The notes beneath the pieces were generated by a model, which saw only the letters and a program-made list of their open reading frames with translations, ran no database searches and was not told where the DNA came from. The translations under genes were made by a program, and so were the position numbers. This document shows positions 1 through 7,662 of a stretch of 64,000 nucleotides of DNA, piece after piece. The DNA comes from Nonomuraea muscovyensis (GTDB taxonomy: Bacteria; Actinomycetota; Actinomycetes; Streptosporangiales; Streptosporangiaceae). Location of the stretch: the NCBI RefSeq assembly GCF_014207745.1, contig NZ_JACHJB010000001.1, forward strand, positions 1 to 64,000. Reading direction: 5' to 3'. Every line of letters begins with the position of its first letter. Position 1 is the first letter of the stretch.

Positions 1-701
1 GCGGCGTCGTAGGCGAGCGCGGCCCGGCCTTCGACGGCGCGGCTCAGCCCGTTCGCCTTGATCAGCCCGCCGCGGGTGGGCACGGACAGCGCCGAGATCT
101 CCTGGGCGCGGGCGGCGGCCTCGGGTGTCTTGAGCACGGTGAACCCGGGCGCCCGCACGACCTTGCCGGTGATGCCGACCTGGGCGCCGGTCACGGGCGC
201 GAGGCCCTGCCCGGTGCCCGCCTGGACCTGCTTGGTCCGGGGGTCGACGAGCAGGAACACCAGGTTCCCGTCGCGGAGGGCGGCGGTCAGGGTGTACTCC
301 GGCGAGCCGGGCGCCTGCCGCACGGAGCCGGTCTCGATCGCGGTGACGGCCGCCTGCTTGTCGCCGCGGTGCCCGTCGCCGAAGTTGGTGAACGCGGTGC
401 TCACCGTGTAGAGGACGGGGAACACCTGGAAGGCGATCAGGAAGACCGTGCCGGGGATCAGATACTTCGCCGGGATGAAGCGGCGGGTCAGGTAGAGGTA
501 GCAGATGAGCGCGCTCACCGCGCACACCAGCGCCAGGGACACCCACGACCCGGCCGCGACCAGCGGCGGCACGGCGTAGAGCAGGATCGCGGCGGCCACG
601 GCCAGCACCGCGATCCTGCTGACCACGAAGGCCGTGGTCATCTCCCGGCGCGGGCGCGGCGCCTGCCCGGCCACCGCGCTCTCACGCACGTCGAGGGCCA
701 T
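1..701 (-). CDS. malF: Maltose/maltodextrin ABC transporter permease, MalF-like (partial, 3' end beyond window)
   Basis: The first 233 residues of a MalF-type inner-membrane permease; the rest lies left of the window. After a short Arg/Pro-rich cytoplasmic N-terminus come hydrophobic segments at about residues 25-50, 57-75 and 88-108, the last followed by a stretch typical of MalF (VFPVLYTVSTAFTNFGDG). A hydrophilic extracytoplasmic insert then begins, as in the large MalF P2 loop. The ATG at 701 lies 4 nt after the malE stop, so the two are co-transcribed and probably coupled. Family knowledge: MalF and MalG form the translocation pore for MalE-bound maltodextrins, energised in actinomycetes by a shared MsiK-type ATPase encoded elsewhere. 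The family call is secure; maltose specificity rests on malE and the divergent alpha-glucosidase. Confidence 0.85.
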   Translation of the reverse strand, partial: MALDVRESAVAGQAPRPRREMTTAFVVSRIAVLAVAAAILLYAVPPLVAAGSWVSLALVCAVSALICYLYLTRRFIPAKYLIPGTVFLIAFQVFPVLYTVSTAFTNFGDGHRGDKQAAVTAIETGSVRQAPGSPEYTLTAALRDGNLVFLLVDPRTKQVQAGTGQGLAPVTGAQVGITGKVVRAPGFTVLKTPEAAARAQEISALSVPTRGGLIKANGLSRAVEGRAALAYDA

Positions 702-705
702 GACG

Positions 706-1983
706 TCAGTTCTTGAGCGAGCCGTCGACGGCCTTCTGGGCGGCCTCGGCGGCCTTGGCGGGGTCGCCGCCCTTGACGACCGCGGCCTCGGCGATGCCGA
801 ACGGCTCCCAGATCGCCGCCATCTCGGGGATGGCCGGCATCGGGAAGCCGTCCTTGCCGGCGGCCATGAACTTGCCGGCGTCGGGGTCGGCCGCCTGGAC
901 CTCGGTCAGCACGGCGGTCAGCGCCGGCGGGCGCGGGTCGGCCTCGTACAGCGCCTTGGCGACGTCCTTGTTGGTCACGTAGTTGGCGACGAACTCCTGG
1001 GCGAGGATCTTGTTCTTGCCCTTGGCGGCGACGAAGAACGCCTGGACGCCGACGAACGGGGTGGCGGGCTTGCCGCCCTCGAACGCCGGGACGGGGGTGA
1101 TGTCGTAGCCGAAGCCGCCCTTCTTGACCTCGCTCATCGCCCACGGGCCGGAGACGAGGAAGGCGCACTTCTTGGCGGCGAAGCTCGGGATGTAGTTCTC
1201 GTTGGTGATGGAGGTCTTCAGGGCGCCGTCGCCCTTCTCGCCGAGCGCCTTCAGCTTCTCGAACGCCTTGACCGACTCGGCCGAGCCGACCAGCACCTTC
1301 TTGGCGTCGGGGTCGCCGGTGGAGGTGGCGCCGAACAGGGCTCCGCCGCCGGAGGCGAAGAAGGGGTAGGAGTGGAAGGCGTCGCCCTTCTGCCCGACCG
1401 GCAGGCAGAGCACCTCCTTGACCTTGCCTGCCTTCTTCAGCTCGGCGCCCTTGGCGATGAGGTCCTCGATCGTGGCGGGTGCGTCGGGGGCGAGGTCGGT
1501 GTTGCGGATGAGCGCGATGTTCTCCATCGCGTACGGGGCGCCGTACACCTGGCCGCCGAACGTCACGGCCTTCAGCGCCATCTCGGAGAAGGCGGCCTTC
1601 TGCTCCTCGGTGAGGTTGACCGGGTCGATGGCTCCGTTCTGCACGAGGTTGCCGATCCAGTCGTGCGCGCCGATCATGATGTCGGGGCCGCTGCCCTGCT
1701 GGGAGGCGGTCAGGAAGGTCGTCTGGTTGTCCTTGCTGATCTCCTTCACCTCGACCGTGACGCCGTTCTCGGTGCCGAACTGGGCGGTGAACGGCTTGAG
1801 GGCCTTGACCCGGTTGGGGTCGGCCCAGATCACGAGCTTGCCACCGCCCTGCGCTGCCGATGCGGTGGCACCGGTCGACGCGGTGGGCGCCGCCGAGGGC
1901 GCGGCGGGCTGACCGCCGCCACAGGCGGTGGCGGTGATGGCCAGGGTCGCGAGTGCGGCCACGCCCAGAGCTGGCTTACGCAT
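706..1983 (-). CDS. malE: Maltose/maltodextrin-binding lipoprotein
   Basis: A 425-residue extracellular solute-binding protein (SBP family 1). The N-terminus is a lipoprotein signal (MRKPALG, hydrophobic core, lipobox-like TATAC followed by GGG), so it should be anchored outside the membrane. The mature part has the usual start of the family (KLVIWADPNRVKAL) and maltose-binding-like stretches such as GPDIMIGAHDWIGNLVQNG and SGPWAMSEV. The ATG at 1983 is chosen over an upstream in-frame ATG at 2025 because AGGAGG sits 8 nt before it and the signal peptide begins there. It precedes malF by 4 nt and is divergent from a GH13 alpha-glucosidase. Likely induced by maltodextrins through the CTTGCA-type repeats upstream. 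The substrate class is well supported; the exact oligosaccharide length is not. Confidence 0.9.
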   Translation of the reverse strand: MRKPALGVAALATLAITATACGGGQPAAPSAAPTASTGATASAAQGGGKLVIWADPNRVKALKPFTAQFGTENGVTVEVKEISKDNQTTFLTASQQGSGPDIMIGAHDWIGNLVQNGAIDPVNLTEEQKAAFSEMALKAVTFGGQVYGAPYAMENIALIRNTDLAPDAPATIEDLIAKGAELKKAGKVKEVLCLPVGQKGDAFHSYPFFASGGGALFGATSTGDPDAKKVLVGSAESVKAFEKLKALGEKGDGALKTSITNENYIPSFAAKKCAFLVSGPWAMSEVKKGGFGYDITPVPAFEGGKPATPFVGVQAFFVAAKGKNKILAQEFVANYVTNKDVAKALYEADPRPPALTAVLTEVQAADPDAGKFMAAGKDGFPMPAIPEMAAIWEPFGIAEAAVVKGGDPAKAAEAAQKAVDGSLKN

Positions 1984-2286
1984 GGGACCTCCTGAGGTCA
2001 CGGAGGGGGCGGTGGCACGCATCACGCCACCGCCGGAAAAAGATCCTTATCGACCGCGATGCGGCTTATGTTTCGGGGACGTTAGCCGCGTTTTGCAAGA
2101 ATTGGAAGAACTTGCAGAAAGCGTTACCTGATCCAGACCTCCGATGAGCCATCCTTGACCCCGGAAGGCGCCCGCTGACCGGCCCCTGGGACGTGCGTGA
2201 AACTTTCCGCAAGTTCCACTTGACCTCTCGCAAGCAGTCAGGCCATCCTGCACCAGACATCACGGACATTCGGGGGAAGGACGACC
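1984..2286. promoter_or_regulatory. Divergent malE / alpha-glucosidase control region with CTTGCA-type repeats
   Basis: This 303-bp gap carries no gene. It holds four copies of a CTTGCA/CTTGCG-like heptamer: TTGCAAG at 2093-2099 (reverse of CTTGCAA), CTTGCAG at 2111-2117, CCGCAAG at 2207-2213 (reverse CTTGCGG) and CGCAAGCAG at 2229-2237 (reverse CTGCTTGCG). One pair lies nearer malE and one nearer the glucosidase. In Streptomyces, repeated CTTGCAG motifs in maltose and amylase promoters are targets of the LacI-family regulator MalR. No malR gene is in this window. A purine-rich ribosome site (GGGGAAGGA) at 2272-2280 precedes the glucosidase ATG. I could not identify -10 boxes with confidence. 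Confidence 0.6.
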
Positions 2287-3789
2287 ATGCTCGGCAACGA
2301 CGACTGGTGGCGCGACGCCGTCGTGTACCAGGTGTATCCGCGGAGCTTCGCCGACGCCGACGGCGACGGCATGGGCGACTTGCCCGGCGTGCGCGAGCGC
2401 CTGGGCTATCTGGCCGCGCTCGGCGTGGACGCCCTCTGGCTCAGCCCGTTCTACACCTCGCCGCAGGCCGACGCCGGCTACGACGTGGCCGACTACCGCG
2501 ACGTGGACCCCAGGTTCGGCGCCCTGGCCGACTTCGACGCGCTGGTGGCCGACGCGCACGCGCTGGGCATCCGGATCATCGTGGACCTCGTGCCCAACCA
2601 CTCCTCCGACCGGCACCCCTGGTTCCGCGAGGGGCTGCGCGACCGCTACATCTTCCGCGACGAGCCGAACGACTGGGAGTCGATCTTCGGCGGCCCGGCC
2701 TGGACACAGGTCGAGGACGGGCAGTGGTACCTGCACCTGTTCGCGCCCGAGCAGCCCGACCTCAACTGGGACAACCCCGAGGTGCGCGCGGAGTTCCGCG
2801 ACATCCTGCGCTTCTGGCTGGACCGGGGCGTCGACGGCTTCCGGGTGGACGTGGCGCACGGCATGGTCAAGGCCGCCGGGCTGCCGGACGTGGGGCCCAA
2901 GGAGGGCCGCCAGGCCGAGCTGCTCGGCGACGAGCAGGTGCCGTACTTCGACCAGGACGGCGTGCACGACATCTACCGCGAGTGGCGGCCCATCCTCGAC
3001 TCCTACCCCGGCGGGCGGATGGCGGTGGCCGAGGCGTGGGTGTCGTCGCCCGAGCGGCTGGCCCGCTACGTGGGGCCGGACGAGCTGCACCAGGCGTTCT
3101 CGTTCGACTTCATGATGGCCGACTTCCACGCCAAGTCGTTCCGTACGGTCATCGACAAGGCGCTGGCCGAGGCCGAGCTGGTCGGGGCGCCCACCACCTG
3201 GGTGCTGTCCAACCACGACAAGCCGCGGCACGTCACCCGGCACGGCGGCCTGGCGCGGGCCAGGGCGGCGACGCTGCTGATGCTGGCGCTGCCCGGATCG
3301 GCCTACCTCTACAACGGCGAGGAGCTGGGCCTGCCCGAGGTGCTCGACCTGCCGGACGAGCTGCGCCAGGACCCGGCGTTCCGGCGCAGCGGCGAGAGCC
3401 GCGACGGCTGCCGCGTGCCGTTGCCCTGGACGAGCGAGCCCGGGTGCGGCTGGCGCGACCCGTGGCTGCCGATCCCCGACTCCTGGCGGGCGCTGTCGGC
3501 CGAGGCCCAGGAGAACGACCCGGACTCCACGCTGAACCTCTACCGGGCCGCGCTGCGCCTGCGCAAGGAGCACCCGGCCCTCGGCGGCGGCGAGCTGACC
3601 TGGATCGACTCGCCCAGGGACGTGCTGGCGCTGGAGCGTTCGCCGGGCCTGGCCGTGGTGCTCAACACCGGCGAGCGGCCGGTGGCCCTGGCCGAGCTGG
3701 GCGTGGCGGGCGAGGTGCTGCTGTCGAGCGGCCCGCAGCCGGGCGACGGCACGGTCGCCCCCGACAGCACGGTGTGGGTGCGGCTCTGA
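2287..3789 (+). CDS. GH13 alpha-glucosidase (oligo-1,6-glucosidase / maltase type)
   Basis: A 500-residue cytoplasmic alpha-glucosidase with no signal peptide, near the usual 500-560 residues. All GH13 landmarks are visible: the N-terminal WWRDAVVYQVYPRSFAD, region I (DLVPNHSS), region II GFRVDVAH with nucleophile Asp188, region III VAEAW with acid/base Glu249, and region IV SNHDKPRH with the stabiliser Asp311. The family hydrolyses maltose, isomaltose and short maltodextrins to glucose, so it would process what MalEFG imports. The ATG at 2287 has a good ribosome site just upstream. It is divergent from malE, sharing a control region with repeated CTTGCA-type sites. Alpha-1,4 versus alpha-1,6 preference cannot be settled from sequence alone. 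Confidence 0.92.
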   Translation: MLGNDDWWRDAVVYQVYPRSFADADGDGMGDLPGVRERLGYLAALGVDALWLSPFYTSPQADAGYDVADYRDVDPRFGALADFDALVADAHALGIRIIVDLVPNHSSDRHPWFREGLRDRYIFRDEPNDWESIFGGPAWTQVEDGQWYLHLFAPEQPDLNWDNPEVRAEFRDILRFWLDRGVDGFRVDVAHGMVKAAGLPDVGPKEGRQAELLGDEQVPYFDQDGVHDIYREWRPILDSYPGGRMAVAEAWVSSPERLARYVGPDELHQAFSFDFMMADFHAKSFRTVIDKALAEAELVGAPTTWVLSNHDKPRHVTRHGGLARARAATLLMLALPGSAYLYNGEELGLPEVLDLPDELRQDPAFRRSGESRDGCRVPLPWTSEPGCGWRDPWLPIPDSWRALSAEAQENDPDSTLNLYRAALRLRKEHPALGGGELTWIDSPRDVLALERSPGLAVVLNTGERPVALAELGVAGEVLLSSGPQPGDGTVAPDSTVWVRL

Positions 3790-3896
3790 TCGGGACGGCC
3801 GCGGTCCAGATCAGAGCGCGGTCCTGATCAGAGCTTGGAACAAACTTTCCCATCACGGGACTTATCCGGGTAATCACGGACAGTAGCCTCGTTGGG

Positions 3897-5234
3897 ATGT
3901 TCCGGTTCTGGACGGGCTCCCTCCGCGGCCGTGTCACGCTCATCACCACCCTGATCGCCGCGTTCGTCATGGTGCCGGTGGGTCTCGTCGGCGTCGCCAT
4001 GGCCAGGTCGTGGATCATGACCACCGTCGCCGCCGACACCCGGGAGAGCGCCGAGCGCATCGCGACCGACGCGCGCGCGGGCGACCTGCCGCTGGGCGCC
4101 GCCATCCCGCTGCCCAACCCCTCCGTCGAGCTGATCCAGGTCGCCGGCCCCGGCGGGCAGGTGCTGAGCAGCAGCGACGCCGCCCGGAACCTGCCGCTGA
4201 TCGGCAACGTGTGGCCCGAGGCGGACGACCCCGTCGTGACGTCAGTCAACTGCCTGCCCACGATGTGCGTCCACTTCACCGCCTGGCGGGTGTCGGCGGC
4301 ACCCGACTCGCACGTCGTCTTCACGGGCACCAGGACACCGAGGATGTTGCAGTCCTACGTCCTCGAAGGCCTCGCCTTCGCCGAGGTGGCGGTGGTCGTG
4401 GCGCTCACGGGCTGGGCAACCTGGATGATCATGGGCAAGGCGCTGCGGCCCGTCTCGGTGATGCGGGCCGAGCTGGACGAGATCACCGCCAGCGACCTGA
4501 GCGGCCGGGTCACCCCGCCGGCCGGCGACGAGCTGGCCGGGCTCGCCGGCTCGATCAACGGCACGCTGGAGCGGCTGGAACGCTCGGCCGACCGGCAGCG
4601 CCAGTTCGCCGCCGACGCCTCCCACGAGCTGCGCACCCCGATCGCCGGGCTGCGCGCCCAGTTGGAGAGCGCGCAGCTCTACCCGGACGACACCGAGCTC
4701 GGCTCCCTGGTGAAGAGCGCGCTGCGGGACACCGACCGGCTGCAGGCGATCATCACCGACCTGCTGCTGCTGGCCAGGATCGGCTCCCAGGCGGACGCGG
4801 CCAGGGAGCGGGTGGACCTCGCCCAGCTCGTGCGCGAGGAGCTGTCGGTGCGCAGGGACAGGGTCCCGATCCGGCTGGCGATCGAGGAGCACGCCGAGGT
4901 CGACGGCGTGCGGCTGCAACTGGCCAGGGTGCTGACGAACCTGCTCGACAACGCCCAGCGGCACGCCGACCAGTACGTGCGCGTCTCGGTGAACAAGCAG
5001 GACGGCATGGCCGTGCTCACCGTGGAGAACGACGGCGCCGAGATCGCCGACGCGGACCGGGAGCGCATCTTCGAGCGCTTCACCCGCCTGGACGCTGCGC
5101 GCAGCCGCGACGCGGGCGGCACCGGCCTGGGTCTGGCCATCGCACGGGACGTGGCGCTGGCGCACCGGGGCGAGATCCACGCCGAGGAGTGTCGCGGCGG
5201 CGCCCGTTTCGTGCTCCGATTGCCCGCCGTCTAG
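3897..5234 (+). CDS. HAMP-domain sensor histidine kinase (orphan)
   Basis: A 445-residue membrane sensor kinase. Hydrophobic segments at about 12-37 and 155-178 bracket an extracytoplasmic sensor of roughly 115 residues that contains a Cys pair (NCLPTMC). HAMP follows at about 180-232, then HisKA with DASHELRTP (phosphoacceptor His243), then HATPase_c with N-box LTNLLDNAQRHA, ERIFERF and GTGLGLAIA. All catalytic boxes are intact. The ATG at 3897 has no clear ribosome site and may be leaderless. No response regulator gene is adjacent: the upstream gene is the alpha-glucosidase and the downstream gene is a methyltransferase. The partner and signal are therefore unknown. Confidence 0.88.
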   Translation: MFRFWTGSLRGRVTLITTLIAAFVMVPVGLVGVAMARSWIMTTVAADTRESAERIATDARAGDLPLGAAIPLPNPSVELIQVAGPGGQVLSSSDAARNLPLIGNVWPEADDPVVTSVNCLPTMCVHFTAWRVSAAPDSHVVFTGTRTPRMLQSYVLEGLAFAEVAVVVALTGWATWMIMGKALRPVSVMRAELDEITASDLSGRVTPPAGDELAGLAGSINGTLERLERSADRQRQFAADASHELRTPIAGLRAQLESAQLYPDDTELGSLVKSALRDTDRLQAIITDLLLLARIGSQADAARERVDLAQLVREELSVRRDRVPIRLAIEEHAEVDGVRLQLARVLTNLLDNAQRHADQYVRVSVNKQDGMAVLTVENDGAEIADADRERIFERFTRLDAARSRDAGGTGLGLAIARDVALAHRGEIHAEECRGGARFVLRLPAV

Positions 5235-5289
5235 GCGTTATATGGGGAATCAGTAGCGTTCAGTCCACCGCGTCCGGGATCATGGCAGC

Positions 5290-6111
5290 ATGATGGAGCA
5301 AGCGCCGCATGGTGTCGATCCGCACATTCCCAACGCGGCGCGCATGTACGACTACTTCCTGGGCGGCAAGAACAACTTCCAGGCCGACCGCGAACTCGCC
5401 GAGCTGGTCCTCAGTGTGATGCCGGACGCCCGCGAGGGCACGCGGCAGAACCGCGGGCTGATCGGCCGGATCGTGCGCCACCTGTGCGACCAGGGCATCA
5501 CGCAGTTCCTCGACCTGGGTTCCGGCCTGCCGGCGCAGGAGAACGTGCACGAGGTGGCCCACCGCCACGCGCCCGGCGCCAAGGTGGTCTACGTCGACAG
5601 CGACTCGGTGGTGGCCGCGCACGGCCGCGCCCTGCTGGCGGCTCCCGGCGTGGCCATGGTGGAGGCCGACGCGCGCCGGCCGGAGGAGGTCCTGAACCAT
5701 CCGGAGGTGCGGTCGCTGATCGACTTCGACCGCCCGGTGGCCCTGCTGATGATGTTCTTCCTGCATCTGGTCCCCGACGACGACGATCCGCAGGGGTTCG
5801 TGGCCCGCTACCGCGAGGCGCTGGCGCCCGGCAGCTACCTGGCCCTCTCGCACGTCGGCAGCGACGTGGACACCGAGCGCATCATGCGGGTCGCCGAGTT
5901 CTACAAGCAGGCCAACTCCCCGTTCTGCCCGCGCACCGGCGAGGAGATCGCCGCCTTCTTCGGCGACTTCGACCTCATCCCGCCGGGCCTGGCCACGGGG
6001 CTCAGCCCGGACATCGGGTGGCCGTTCATCGACCCGGACGAGGTGCCGTTCATGGACGAGCACCTGGCCCGGATGGGATACGCGGGCGTGGGCCGCAAGC
6101 CCGGCGCGTGA
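5290..6111 (+). CDS. SAM-dependent methyltransferase, DUF574 / Methyltransf_19 family
   Basis: A 273-residue protein of the actinobacterial DUF574 (PF04672) family, recognised by the N-terminal IPNAARMYDYFLGGKNNFQADRE, the SAM-site FLDLGSGLPAQENVHEVA and the acidic loop VVYVDSDSVV followed by VEADARRPEEVL. The family is strongly expanded in filamentous actinomycetes; substrates are mostly unknown, and some members are linked to developmental or secondary-metabolite regulators. It is soluble and cytoplasmic. Tandem ATGs at 5290 and 5293 lack a clear ribosome site. A strong hairpin at 6172-6200 closes the unit. The fold call is firm; the target is not inferable. Confidence 0.88.
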   Translation: MMEQAPHGVDPHIPNAARMYDYFLGGKNNFQADRELAELVLSVMPDAREGTRQNRGLIGRIVRHLCDQGITQFLDLGSGLPAQENVHEVAHRHAPGAKVVYVDSDSVVAAHGRALLAAPGVAMVEADARRPEEVLNHPEVRSLIDFDRPVALLMMFFLHLVPDDDDPQGFVARYREALAPGSYLALSHVGSDVDTERIMRVAEFYKQANSPFCPRTGEEIAAFFGDFDLIPPGLATGLSPDIGWPFIDPDEVPFMDEHLARMGYAGVGRKPGA

Positions 6112-6171
6112 CACCCCGTCCTGGAGCACCCCGACATGCAGCACCCCGTCCCGGAGCACTCGGCAGGGTGA

Positions 6172-6200
6172 AGCGCCGGCCCGGGAACCGGGCCGGCGCT
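6172..6200. terminator. Bidirectional hairpin terminator
   Basis: A perfect 13-bp stem (AGCGCCGGCCCGG at 6172-6184, complement at 6188-6200) with a GAA loop lies between two convergent genes, the DUF574 methyltransferase and dctA. No T-run follows, which is common for actinomycete terminators. Confidence 0.75.
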
Positions 6201-6212
6201 CGCTGACCGCCG

Positions 6213-7559
6213 CTACACCGCCGGGGTCATCGTCCGCTCGGCCGCCGGGGCGGGCGACTCCTGCCGGTCGGTCTCGGCGTCCTCGTCCAGGAGGGTGGCC
6301 TCGTCGAACGGCGCGCGCCCGGCGAGCACCTCGACCGCCCGGCCCCGGTCGAACTCGCCCGTCCAGGTGCCGACGAGGACGGTGGCGACGGCGTTGCCGG
6401 CGAAGTTCGTCAGTGCCCGCGCCTCGGACATGAAGCGGTCGATGCCGACGATGAGGCCGACGCCGTCCACGAGTTCGGGCCGGTGCGACTGCAGGCCGCC
6501 CGCCAGCGTGGCCAGGCCGGCGCCGGTCACGCCCGCCGCGCCCTTGGAGGCGATCATCATGAACACCAGCAGCGACACCTGCTCGCCGAACCCGAGCGGC
6601 GCGCCGGTGGCCGAGGCGACGAACAGCGTGGCCAAGGTCAGGTAGATCGCGGTGCCGTCGAGGTTGAAGGAGTAGCCGGTCGGCACGGTGATGCCGACGA
6701 CCGGCCGGCTGACGCCCAGGTGCTCCATCTTGGCGATGAGCCGGGGCAGCGCCGACTCCGACGAGGACGTCGACAGGATCAGCAGGAACTCCCGGCCCAG
6801 GTAGCGCAGCAGCGTCCACAGGTTGATCCGGGCGACGAGCCACAGCAGCGCGCCGAGCACGACGCCGACGAACAGCAGGCAGGTGAGGTAGAAGGCGGCC
6901 ATGATGACGGCCAGGCTCTTGAGCGCGTCGAGGCCGGTGGCGCCGACGACCGCCGCGATCGCGCCGAACGCGCCCACCGGCGCGGCCCACATGATCATGG
7001 CGAGGATGCGGAACACCAGGCGCTGGATGTGCGCGATGCCGTTGAGAATCGGGGTGGCCCTGGGGCCCATCGCCTGCAGCGCGAAGCCGGACAGCAGCGC
7101 CACCAGCAGCGTCTGCAGCACCTGGCCCTCGGTGAAGGCCGACACCAGCGTGGTCGGGATGATGCCGAGCAGGAAGTCCACCGTGCTCGTCGACTCGCCC
7201 TTGGCCGCCTCCGACGCCGCGGCCTCCCGGGCCGCGTCGGTGAGCTGCAGCCCGTTGCCCGGGTCGATGAGGTTGCCCACCACCAGGCCGATGAGCAGCG
7301 CTACAGTCGACATGGCGATGAAGTAGCCGAGAGCGAGCCCGCCCACCTTGCCGACCTTGGCGGCCTGGGTGACGGAGCCGACGCCCAGCACGATCGTGCA
7401 GAAGATGATCGGGCTGATCATCATCTTGATCAGGGCGACGAAGCCGGTGCCGATGGGCTTGAGCTCCTGGCCGACGTCGGGCCAGACGAAGCCGACCAGG
7501 ATGCCGGCCAGCACCGCCACGATGACGGCCAGGTACAGATATCGGGTGCGATCACGCAT
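6213..7559 (-). CDS. dctA: C4-dicarboxylate:cation symporter
   Basis: A 448-residue DAACS-family symporter for succinate, fumarate, malate or a related acid. Visible landmarks are the N-terminal membrane helices with LIKMMISPIIFCTIVLGVGSV, the serine-rich hairpin STSSSESALPRL, the substrate/cation site region GYSFNLDGTAIY, and a late segment with GIDRFMSEARALTNFAGNAVATV. Eight hydrophobic segments plus re-entrant loops are expected. The ATG at 7559 has GGAGAG upstream; reading further upstream gives unrelated residues. It is divergent from a DcuS/CitA-type two-component system that very probably controls it. The C-terminus is acidic and Gln/Pro/Ala-rich, which varies in the family. Confidence 0.92.
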   Translation of the reverse strand: MRDRTRYLYLAVIVAVLAGILVGFVWPDVGQELKPIGTGFVALIKMMISPIIFCTIVLGVGSVTQAAKVGKVGGLALGYFIAMSTVALLIGLVVGNLIDPGNGLQLTDAAREAAASEAAKGESTSTVDFLLGIIPTTLVSAFTEGQVLQTLLVALLSGFALQAMGPRATPILNGIAHIQRLVFRILAMIMWAAPVGAFGAIAAVVGATGLDALKSLAVIMAAFYLTCLLFVGVVLGALLWLVARINLWTLLRYLGREFLLILSTSSSESALPRLIAKMEHLGVSRPVVGITVPTGYSFNLDGTAIYLTLATLFVASATGAPLGFGEQVSLLVFMMIASKGAAGVTGAGLATLAGGLQSHRPELVDGVGLIVGIDRFMSEARALTNFAGNAVATVLVGTWTGEFDRGRAVEVLAGRAPFDEATLLDEDAETDRQESPAPAAERTMTPAV

Positions 7560-7616
7560 GGGGGCTCTCCGAGCGTTTGCGGTGGAAGTCCTCACTGCGT
7601 GACTATGCGGGGCGTG

Positions 7617-7630
7617 GTGACCCAGGTCAC
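7617..7630. promoter_or_regulatory. Palindrome between dctA and its two-component system
   Basis: GTGACCCAGGTCAC is an inverted repeat of 6-bp arms around CA, in the 103-bp gap between divergent dctA and the sensor kinase. It is a candidate operator for the DcuR/CitB-type regulator encoded downstream. The binding factor is inferred from position only. Confidence 0.4.
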
Positions 7631-7662
7631 TATTGCGTAAGTTTCGTTCACGGAGAGGTCGG

